Of a stretch of 6,925 nucleotides of DNA, positions 1 through 5,091 are shown piece after piece. The notes below the pieces were generated by a model. It saw only the letters and a program-made list of their open reading frames with translations. It searched no databases and was not told where the DNA came from. A program made the translations under genes and the position numbers. The stretch lies in NCBI GenBank assembly GCA_963539215.1, contig CAUTJT010000012.1, forward strand, positions 1 to 6,925. Reading direction: 5' to 3'. Source of the DNA: CAURNT01 sp963539215 (GTDB taxonomy: Bacteria; Fusobacteriota; Fusobacteriia; Fusobacteriales; Leptotrichiaceae). Each line of letters starts with the position of its first letter. Within the stretch, counting starts at the first letter, position 1.

Positions 1-12
1 TTTATTTTTTCT

Positions 13-32
13 ATAGGAAAGTATAAATTTAA
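13..32 (+). repeat. Direct repeat, left copy (20 bases)
   Basis: This stretch begins ATAGGAAAG and matches 1476-1495 in the same orientation with a single mismatch (G at 21, A at 1484). Both copies are preceded, a few bases to the left, by a run of T, so each sits just past what looks like the end of a terminator. Together they bracket the IS91-type transposase unit. It may be a dispersed intergenic repeat of this genome or may relate to the ends of the mobile element; the window cannot decide. Confidence 0.6.
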
Positions 33-133
33 AGAGGTCAAATAAAAAAAGAAATGTGAAGATATCGGTTTAAGTAAAAAGATAATATTTATTAAAATAT
101 CTAAAGTAATTAAAAAAATTGCACGACAAAAAG

Positions 134-157
134 CTCTAATGAAAATGGTCATTAGAG
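134..157 (-). terminator. Hairpin after the transposase gene, possible terminator
   Basis: CTCTAATGA (134-142) and TCATTAGAG (149-157) form a perfect 9-base-pair stem with a 6-base loop. It starts 5 bases past the transposase stop codon on the minus strand and is followed there by C and five T. This fits a modest intrinsic terminator. In IS91-type elements a hairpin near the 3' end can also be part of the replication origin (oriIS), so both readings are open. Confidence 0.5.
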
Positions 158-162
158 AACTA

Positions 163-1368
163 TTAGAAATAAATTTTATGTATGGTCCGACCATACCAAT
201 TAGCGCTTACATAGATTTCTTGTTTATCCATCATAATTTTACAATGAGGACACATAAAAGGATGTACATCAAATGTTTCAATAGATTGTTTTACAAAAAA
301 AGAATATTCAGATTTAGAAGATCTTTTTTTGTACTTTTTAATTGTATCTTTTAACTTTGTTGAGATATTGCGCCCATAAAAACCAAATCTATTAATCATC
401 TTAAAATTTTTGGGTGGTAAATGAATAAGAACTTGTTGAACAAATTTATCTATATCCATAGTTACATATTTTTTCTTTTTATTATCAGCTAAATCATTAA
501 AGAAAAAAGTAACTTTTTTATTGTCGTAATTGATAATTTTGTATTCAGCAATAGGTGCACGAGCGAGATATCTACCTAAATATTTTACAATTCCTTTAGG
601 GGAATTAACATTACCAGAACCTACATTAAAGAAAAATCTTTTATTTTCTTTATATAGTTTAGAAACAGTTTTTAGTGCTAAATTTTTAATTTTAGGATTA
701 GGATAATTACCATTTTTAACAATATCAAGTACATGATACTTTCATTGTCCAGCAATAGAAGGTACATGGAAGTAGTCTAATTTTTTAAAAGTAAAATTTT
801 TAGTAAATCCGCCAAGAGAAACAAGCGCATGAATATGAGGATTCCATTTTAAATCTCTACCAAAAGTATGAATAACAGTGATAAGTCCATAGTGAACGAT
901 ATCAGAGTTAGTGAAATAATCTGGAGAAGATTTAGGAAGTTTATTTTTTCTATTATTTTTCTTATAGATATTATGAAATTGATATTCCATGGTTTCATTG
1001 ACAGCAGTAGCTAGTTTAGAAAGTAAGTTTCTATCGTAAAAGAAAAAAGGTCTTAACTCTTCAGGAATAGTAAAAAGAATATGTCTATGAGGAACATTAA
1101 GAATATCATTAGTCATCTTTTGTGTCCAAGTAGCAGAATATTTAAATCCACAAGAAGGACAAAGTCTAGATTTACAAGTAATAGGGATAGTATGATAATG
1201 CCCACACTCAGTACAAGTATATTTAATGAAACCAGCTTTAGTATCGCGACAAAGGATGAACTTATTGATAGAAGTTTTAATGTACTCCAAATGGTTGTGA
1301 GTTAAAAAAGGCTTGATAAAATTAAGAACATGTGGTAAATTTACTATGGATAGTATTTCTTTAATCAT
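163..1368 (-). pseudogene. IS91-family Y2 (HUH) transposase, interrupted by one in-frame stop
   Basis: A single reading frame of about 401 codons, close to the usual IS91 transposase length, is broken only by TGA at codon 209 (742-744). Residues 52-73 hold a zinc-finger pattern (C52, C55, C65, C70, C73), typical of the N-terminal domain of this family. NPHIHAL at 176-182 supplies the HUH metal-binding motif (H178, H180). Past the stop the frame continues without frameshift and contains YLGRYLARAPIA, whose Y263 and Y267 fit the YxxxY pair that attacks DNA in Y2 enzymes. A late CPHC motif lies near the C terminus. The stop most likely replaced a TGG tryptophan (one C-to-T change at 742). The product of the first half would have the metal site but no catalytic tyrosine. 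The second half has an internal ATG at 459 but no obvious signal for independent translation. The start at 1368 has AAGGA about 11 bases upstream. Confidence 0.85.
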
Positions 1369-1381
1369 GAGATATTAGTCC

Positions 1382-1418
1382 TTTCTGTATGTTTTAGTCC
1401 AAATAAATTTTACAGAAA
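1382..1418. repeat. Short inverted repeat upstream of the transposase
   Basis: TTTCTGTA (1382-1389) and TACAGAAA (1411-1418) are perfect 8-base inverted copies separated by 21 bases. They lie between the transposase start and the terminator-like hairpin. They could be part of the terminal (terIS-side) structure of the element or an operator near its promoter. The spacing is too wide for a strong hairpin. Confidence 0.35.
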
Positions 1419-1435
1419 AAGAGAGCCAATTGCAA
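1407..1435 (-). promoter_or_regulatory. Candidate transposase promoter
   Basis: On the minus strand TTGCAA (1430-1435) is followed after exactly 17 bases by TAAAAT (1407-1412), a reasonable sigma-70-type pair about 40 bases upstream of the transposase ATG. The -35 box lies inside the arm of the hairpin at 1422-1466. The call rests on sequence pattern only and AT-rich DNA gives chance matches. Confidence 0.3.
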
Positions 1436-1470
1436 AAGATTTTTTTAAAAATCTGCAATTGGCTTTTTTT
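1422..1470. terminator. Strong bidirectional-terminator-like hairpin
   Basis: AGCCAATTGCA (1424-1434) pairs with TGCAATTGGCT (1454-1464), and an inner stem GATTTTT (1438-1444) pairs with AAAAATC (1447-1453), with a three-A bulge between the two. On the plus strand it runs into seven T (1464-1470). On the minus strand it is followed by CTCTTTTTC, so it can end transcription coming from the DUF3290-DUF421 operon. No plus-strand gene lies to the left that would need it, which makes the better T-run on that side curious. Confidence 0.7.
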
Positions 1471-1475
1471 ATCCC

Positions 1476-1495
1476 ATAGGAAAATATAAATTTAA
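1476..1495 (+). repeat. Direct repeat, right copy (20 bases)
   Basis: This is the partner of 13-32, with 19 of 20 bases identical. It sits between the hairpin T-run and the stop codon of the DUF421 gene, 12 bases from that stop. As with the left copy, a T-run precedes it on the plus strand. Confidence 0.6.
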
Positions 1496-1507
1496 GTAGA
1501 AAATTAA

Positions 1508-2143
1508 TTAATAACTAACAATAGAGATCTCACCATTTTCATATTCTGCTAAAAATATTTGAGAAATATTTTCATAACCGAGCTCATTAAGTTTAGTAGT
1601 TAACCAATCGATATCTTTATCAATCGCTTCTAAAATATTAGTTTGAACAGTACCATCTGTAATGATAGGATATTTAGGATTTTCTTCACCATGTAAAACT
1701 ATAATAAGTTGTCCGTTTTGTTCAAGTACAGCTCTTTTAACTTTTTTTATACTATAAACGTTATTGTTTCTTAATTTAAAAGCAATGTCATTAGCTGTTA
1801 GTCCAACACTACGGCAAGCCTCAACATCGAGTACACCTTTTTTTATAATTACAGTTGGTTGTCCATCAATAATTGTTTTAAAAAAATGATTATTCGTTTT
1901 TATCCATTTTAAAGCTAAAACAATTATAGTCCAAGTCATTAAAATTATAAAATATTGTAAAATAGTTATTGAAGGATTATAAATAACTCCTCCAACAATT
2001 CCCCCTAATACATAATTTAAGACTTGGTCCATTGCAGAAGATGGAGCAAGATTTCCTTTCCCAGATAAATTTATAACAAAAATTAAAGAAAGTAGTCCCA
2101 TAAGTAATTTAAGGGCTATTTCTATATAAGATAACTCACTCAT
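1508..2143 (-). CDS. DUF421 (YetF-like) membrane protein
   Basis: The 211-residue product has three predicted membrane segments at the N terminus (about 8-26, 41-58 and 60-80), then a soluble cytoplasmic domain. Residues 92-150 show the DUF421 hallmark pattern: IIDGQPTVIIKKGVL, then a stretch ending in LRNNNVYSIKKVKRAVLEQNG. This matches the YetF/YkjA/YcaP group of envelope proteins, whose biochemical role is not settled; links to spore or stress phenotypes exist in Bacillus but should not be transferred here. The C-terminal 50 residues (from about 160) form an extra acidic region seen in longer members. The start at 2143 has AGGTG 7 bases upstream, and the ATG overlaps the TGA of the preceding DUF3290 gene by four bases, indicating translational coupling. 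The pairing with DUF3290 is itself a recurring arrangement in Firmicutes and supports the assignment. Confidence 0.8.
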   Translation of the reverse strand: MSELSYIEIALKLLMGLLSLIFVINLSGKGNLAPSSAMDQVLNYVLGGIVGGVIYNPSITILQYFIILMTWTIIVLALKWIKTNNHFFKTIIDGQPTVIIKKGVLDVEACRSVGLTANDIAFKLRNNNVYSIKKVKRAVLEQNGQLIIVLHGEENPKYPIITDGTVQTNILEAIDKDIDWLTTKLNELGYENISQIFLAEYENGEISIVSY

Positions 2144-2598
2144 TCTTTCACCTCAATATCTATTAATTCAATTTTAGGATTGTGCATTTCTAGTTTTTCA
2201 AGTAAATAATTTTGGCCGTTATCACCACTAATGACTCTATAATATGATGTTCCAACTTTCACTAAAGCACCATCTATAGAGGCAGATGTATTTATGTAAA
2301 TATTTTCTTTGTCTGTTCTTAAATCTTTTGCAACAACTTCAATAAAATGAATAGCAGTTCTATATTTATTGTCGTTTACTGAAGAAATTTTATATTGACT
2401 AATTTTTACACTAATTAATATGACTATACCTAGAGATAATATTATTGCAAGCTCACGATATTTAGTATCTTTGTGTCCTTTGAAATATTTATATATTGTA
2501 AATATAAAGCAAAAAGCTAAAAAAATAATAAAAATTAATCCCCACCAGTCAAACTTTGCTATATTATAAAGTAAGTAATTATATGAATAAAATCTCAT
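2140..2598 (-). CDS. DUF3290 family membrane protein
   Basis: The 152-residue product begins MRFYSYNYL, a characteristic start for DUF3290 proteins. It has two predicted membrane helices (about 19-39 and 49-66) followed by a soluble domain of about 85 residues rich in beta-strand-like segments. Function is unknown for the family. It is the first gene of a two-gene operon and its stop codon overlaps the start of the DUF421 gene, so the two products are probably made in step and may form one membrane complex (inference from coupling and from the common co-occurrence of the two families). The start at 2598 is fixed by a full AGGAGG seven bases upstream on the minus strand. No catalytic motif is visible. 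Confidence 0.75.
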   Translation of the reverse strand: MRFYSYNYLLYNIAKFDWWGLIFIIFLAFCFIFTIYKYFKGHKDTKYRELAIILSLGIVILISVKISQYKISSVNDNKYRTAIHFIEVVAKDLRTDKENIYINTSASIDGALVKVGTSYYRVISGDNGQNYLLEKLEMHNPKIELIDIEVKE

Positions 2599-2630
2599 AA
2601 TAATCCTCCTAAAAATAATTTATGGACTTT

Positions 2631-2659
2631 ATATTATCATAAAATTAAAAAAAATTAAA
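2631..2659 (-). promoter_or_regulatory. Candidate promoter of the DUF3290-DUF421 operon
   Basis: On the minus strand TGATAATAT (2631-2639) fits an extended -10 element (TG, one base, TAATAT). A weak TTTAAT -35-like box lies 17 bases upstream (2654-2659). Transcription would begin near 2624, leaving a leader of about 25 bases containing the AGGAGG. It is divergent from the candidate lipoprotein promoter about 50 bases away. Confidence 0.4.
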
Positions 2660-2685
2660 GTTTTTTATCTCATATAATTGTTTTC

Positions 2686-2694
2686 TGATATAAT
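2686..2694 (+). promoter_or_regulatory. Candidate extended -10 promoter of the lipoprotein gene
   Basis: TGATATAAT is a perfect extended -10 element (TG, one base, TATAAT). No convincing -35 box is present, which extended -10 promoters tolerate. Transcription would begin near 2701, giving a leader of about 50 bases before the ATG at 2752. Confidence 0.45.
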
Positions 2695-2751
2695 AAAAAT
2701 AAAGTTGAATTAAAAAATATTAAATAAATAAAAATAGAACTGGGGGTCAAA

Positions 2752-3315
2752 ATGAAAAAAATAAAATTAATTCTTTTAAGTAGTTTAATATTATTAACAG
2801 CTTGTACTAATATAAACACAAAAAATTATAGTAAAAAAGAAAAAGTTGAATGGAAAGGAATTAAGGGTCCTTTTGTTATGTTAGATGTACAGGAGGGAGA
2901 TATTATTGTAAAAGAAAAAGAATTAAATCCTACAGGTATATTTGGACATGCAGCTATTATGGGGACAAATACTTTAGTTTTAGATTATCCTAAAGTTGGA
3001 GAAAAATCTTATGCAATAGATCTTAATTATTGGCTTGAAGAAAATAGAAAGTTTTTAATTTTAAGATATAAAGATATGAATGATGGATTTAGAAAAAAAC
3101 TTGTTGAAAATATAAAAAAATATTTTGGAGAAAGTTATAAAATACACACAGATAAAATGGACACAAATGGGTTTTATTGCTCTCAGTATATTTGGTATGT
3201 ATATTACATAACTGCAAAAGAATTGGGGATTGAACTAGATATAGATTCAGATGGGGGAATTTTTGTCTTTCCTTATGACTTTATAAACTCTCCAAGTTTA
3301 GAAATAGTAAAATAA
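2752..3315 (+). CDS. YiiX-like (permuted NlpC/P60, papain-like) lipoprotein
   Basis: The 187-residue product begins with a lipoprotein signal: positive MKKIK, a hydrophobic stretch and the lipobox LTAC with the lipidated C18. The residue after it is Thr, which in diderms does not favour retention in the inner membrane. The mature domain shows the pattern of YiiX/YebB-like cysteine hydrolases (Peptidase_C92 group): EGDII at 48-52, FGHAAIM at 64-70 (candidate catalytic H66), FYCSQYIW at 141-148 (candidate nucleophile C143) and a late IDSDGGIFVFPYDFINSP block. In this circularly permuted NlpC/P60 fold, His precedes Cys, as here. Substrates of such enzymes include peptides and lipid amides; the substrate here is unknown. 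The ATG is preceded by a G-rich ribosome site (GGGGGT, 2742-2747). The hrcA promoter starts only 8 bases after the stop codon, with no terminator between. The family call is good; enzymatic activity is inference. Confidence 0.75.
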   Translation: MKKIKLILLSSLILLTACTNINTKNYSKKEKVEWKGIKGPFVMLDVQEGDIIVKEKELNPTGIFGHAAIMGTNTLVLDYPKVGEKSYAIDLNYWLEENRKFLILRYKDMNDGFRKKLVENIKKYFGESYKIHTDKMDTNGFYCSQYIWYVYYITAKELGIELDIDSDGGIFVFPYDFINSPSLEIVK

Positions 3316-3323
3316 AAAAGTTA

Positions 3324-3352
3324 TTGACAAAATAAAAATACTATAGTATTAT
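3324..3352 (+). promoter_or_regulatory. Heat-shock operon promoter (sigma-70 type)
   Basis: A consensus TTGACA (3324-3329) is followed after exactly 17 bases by TATTAT (3347-3352). Transcription should begin near 3359, a few bases before the CIRCE operator. This is the usual layout for HrcA-controlled operons, which use the housekeeping sigma factor and are switched by repression. A perfect 14-base palindrome (3337-3350) overlaps the spacer and the -10 box. Confidence 0.85.
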
Positions 3353-3365
3353 GTCTTTATAAATC

Positions 3366-3392
3366 TTAGCACTCTTTTTAAATGAGTGCTAA
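3366..3392. promoter_or_regulatory. CIRCE operator (HrcA binding site)
   Basis: TTAGCACTC, nine spacer bases (TTTTTAAAT), GAGTGCTAA: both arms match the CIRCE consensus perfectly. It lies just downstream of the predicted transcription start and 24 bases before the hrcA ATG. Bound HrcA dimer would block transcription of hrcA-grpE-dnaK. In the leader RNA the same arms can fold into a hairpin. Confidence 0.97.
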
Positions 3393-3416
3393 CAAAAAAA
3401 GAGAGAGGTGTGAGTT

Positions 3417-4430
3417 ATGAGCATTTCTGATAGGGAAAAACTTGTACTTAATGCTATTGTTGATTATTATCTTACTGTTGGAGATACAATAGGATCAAGA
3501 ACATTAGTAAAGAAATATGGAATTGAACTATCGTCAGCTACGATAAGAAATGTTATGGCTGATTTGGAAGATATGGGTTTCATTGAAAAGACTCATACTT
3601 CATCAGGTAGAATTCCAACAGATATGGGGTATAAATATTATCTAACAGAGCTTTTAAAAATAGAAAGAATAACTCAGGAAGAAATAGAGAATATAAATAA
3701 TGTATATAACAGGAGAATTGATGAACTTGAAAATGTTTTGAAAAAAACATCAAATTTATTATCTAGTCTAACAAATTATGCTGGTATTGCAATAGAGCCA
3801 AAGACAGATAATCAAAAAATTAGTCGTATTGAAACGGTTTATATAGATGAATATCTGATTATGGCAGTGGTTATAACAGATGACAGAAGAGTTAAAAGTA
3901 AAAATATACATTTATCTTACCCGATTACAAAAGATGAACTTGAAAAGAAAACTTTGGAATTGAATGAAAAGATAAAAAATAATGAAATTTCTGTTAGAGA
4001 TATAGAGAAATTCTTTATAGAAACTACTGATATTATTTATGAAAATGAGGAAGATGAAGACCTAAATAAATATTTTATTAATAATCTTCCTAGTATGTTA
4101 AAAAATGAAAATATATCTGAGATTGCTAATATAATGGAATTTTTTAATGAGAGAAAAGATATTAGAGAACTATTTGAGAGATTAATAGACCAAAAAGCTA
4201 AAGAAAACTCAAAAACAAATGTCAATGTTATATTGGGTGATGAGCTTGGAATAAAAGAACTTGAAGATTTTAGTTTCGTTTATTCAATATATGATATAGG
4301 AGGTTCTCAAGGAATTATTGGAGTTATGGGGCCAAAAAGAATGGCTTACTCTAAGACTATGGGACTTATAAATCATGTTAGTAGGGAAGTTAATAAAGTA
4401 ATAAATTCTATGGAAAAAATAAAAAAATAG
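3417..4430 (+). CDS. hrcA: Heat-inducible transcription repressor HrcA
   Basis: The 337-residue product has the usual HrcA length. Residues 1-75 form the winged helix-turn-helix: DREKLVLNAIVDYYL, then GSRTLVKKYGIELSSATIRN and the wing around HTSSGRIPTDMGYKYYL. The middle and C-terminal parts are the GAF-like regulatory/dimerisation region; GIIGVMGPKRMAYSK (299-313) is the conserved C-terminal HrcA signature. It binds the perfect CIRCE just upstream and represses its own operon; in characterised bacteria, GroEL activity keeps it folded and chaperone titration releases it. The start at 3417 has GAGAGAGGTG seven bases upstream. grpE follows after 15 bases, so the genes are co-transcribed. Residues 180-265 carry a charged stretch rich in Glu, Lys and Asn; otherwise nothing looks damaged. 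Confidence 0.96.
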   Translation: MSISDREKLVLNAIVDYYLTVGDTIGSRTLVKKYGIELSSATIRNVMADLEDMGFIEKTHTSSGRIPTDMGYKYYLTELLKIERITQEEIENINNVYNRRIDELENVLKKTSNLLSSLTNYAGIAIEPKTDNQKISRIETVYIDEYLIMAVVITDDRRVKSKNIHLSYPITKDELEKKTLELNEKIKNNEISVRDIEKFFIETTDIIYENEEDEDLNKYFINNLPSMLKNENISEIANIMEFFNERKDIRELFERLIDQKAKENSKTNVNVILGDELGIKELEDFSFVYSIYDIGGSQGIIGVMGPKRMAYSKTMGLINHVSREVNKVINSMEKIKK

Positions 4431-4445
4431 CTTGAGGAGGGTGTA

Positions 4446-5045
4446 ATGCAAGACATAAAAAATGAAGAAGAAATAAAAGAAGCTACGGAAGTTGTAGATG
4501 AGAAAGTTGAAGAAAAAAATGAAGTAAAAGAAGAAAATCATGAACACAAGCATGGAGGACACAGTTGTTGTGGAAAACATGGACACAAACATAATAATGA
4601 AGAAATAGAAAAATTAAAGCTTGAAATAGAAGGTTTGAAAAATGATTATTTAAGAAAACAAGCAGATTTTCAAAACTTTACTAAAAGAAAAGAAAAAGAA
4701 GTTGAAGAACTTAAAAAATTTGCTTCTGAAAAAATTATAACTCAATTTTTAGGAAGTTTAGATAATCTTGAAAGAGCTATAGAGTCTTCAGTTGAAAGTA
4801 AGAATTTTGACTCACTTTTACAAGGTGTTGAAATGATAGTTAGAAATTTAAAAGATCTTATGACTTCAGAAGGAGTTGAAGAGATTAAAGCTGAAGGAGC
4901 ATTTGATCCAATGTACCATAATGCTGTTGCAGTTGAAGCAAATGATGATTTTAAAAATGATGAAATAGTAAAAGTTTTACAGAAAGGTTACACAATGAAA
5001 GGAAAAGTAATAAGACCTGCAATGGTAACAGTTTGTAAGAAATAA
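4446..5045 (+). CDS. grpE: Nucleotide exchange factor GrpE with His/Cys-rich N-terminal block
   Basis: GrpE dimers release ADP from DnaK so that the chaperone can rebind ATP and discharge its client. The 199-residue product has an acidic, Glu/Lys-rich disordered N terminus (1-30), a His/Cys-rich block (32-49), a long coiled coil (about 51-95, with LRKQADFQNFTKRKEKE), a helical bundle (to about 138) and the C-terminal beta domain that contacts DnaK. The GrpE signature spans about 143-197, including EGAFDPMYHNAVAVE and VLQKGYTMKGKVIRPAMVTV. The His/Cys block HEHKHGGHSCCGKHGHKH is not part of the standard family and suggests metal binding. AGGAGG at 4435-4440, five bases before the ATG, fixes the start, so this block is within the translated protein. 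The gene is second in the HrcA-controlled operon, 46 bases before dnaK. Confidence 0.96.
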   Translation: MQDIKNEEEIKEATEVVDEKVEEKNEVKEENHEHKHGGHSCCGKHGHKHNNEEIEKLKLEIEGLKNDYLRKQADFQNFTKRKEKEVEELKKFASEKIITQFLGSLDNLERAIESSVESKNFDSLLQGVEMIVRNLKDLMTSEGVEEIKAEGAFDPMYHNAVAVEANDDFKNDEIVKVLQKGYTMKGKVIRPAMVTVCKK

Positions 5046-5079
5046 TAATTTTGGTAATAAAAAAATATAGATAGATTAT

Positions 5080-5085
5080 AGGAGG
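5080..5085 (+). promoter_or_regulatory. Strong ribosome binding site of dnaK
   Basis: A full AGGAGG followed by six A leads straight into the ATG at 5092. This near-ideal site fits the high output expected of DnaK relative to HrcA and GrpE. I see no convincing separate dnaK promoter or second CIRCE in the 46-base gap (5046-5091). Confidence 0.75.
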
Positions 5086-5091
5086 AAAAAA

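Larger units (their letters stand above)
134..1418 (-). mobile_element. IS91-family insertion sequence, probably inactive
   Basis: The unit consists of one Y2/HUH transposase gene, a hairpin just after its stop codon (134-157) and a short inverted repeat just upstream of its start (1382-1389 with 1411-1418). IS91-family elements move by a rolling-circle-like single-strand mechanism, lack classical terminal inverted repeats and make no target duplication, so the true ends cannot be read from one copy; the limits given are only the outermost structures next to the gene. An internal stop in the transposase suggests that this copy can no longer move by itself, although an intact relative elsewhere in the genome could act on its ends. 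The limits are inference; the family assignment rests on the protein motifs. Confidence 0.55.

Noticed and set aside
34..42. GGTCAAA-like heptad (also near 2745-2750) as a CtsR heat-shock operator
   Set aside because: CtsR needs two direct heptads three bases apart; each site here is a lone half-site, and the one at 2745 is just the ribosome site of the lipoprotein gene.
80..102. AT-only imperfect hairpin left of the transposase as a second terminator
   Set aside because: The stem has a bulge and only one G-C pair near its base; such structures are expected by chance in DNA this AT-rich.
139..354. Plus-strand open frame of about 71 codons at the left edge
   Set aside because: It is antisense to the C-terminal half of the transposase, has no ribosome site and its start lies inside the post-gene hairpin.
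727..744. TGA in the transposase followed by a small AAGTA/TACTT hairpin, suggesting selenocysteine or programmed read-through
   Set aside because: The stem is only five AT-rich pairs and lacks features of a bacterial SECIS; the position fits a lost Trp codon (TGG) in a mobile-element gene, so simple decay is more likely.
5046..5091. Separate dnaK promoter or second CIRCE between grpE and dnaK
   Set aside because: No TTAGCACTC-type arms and no spaced -35/-10 pair; the gap holds only AT-rich bases and the dnaK ribosome site.
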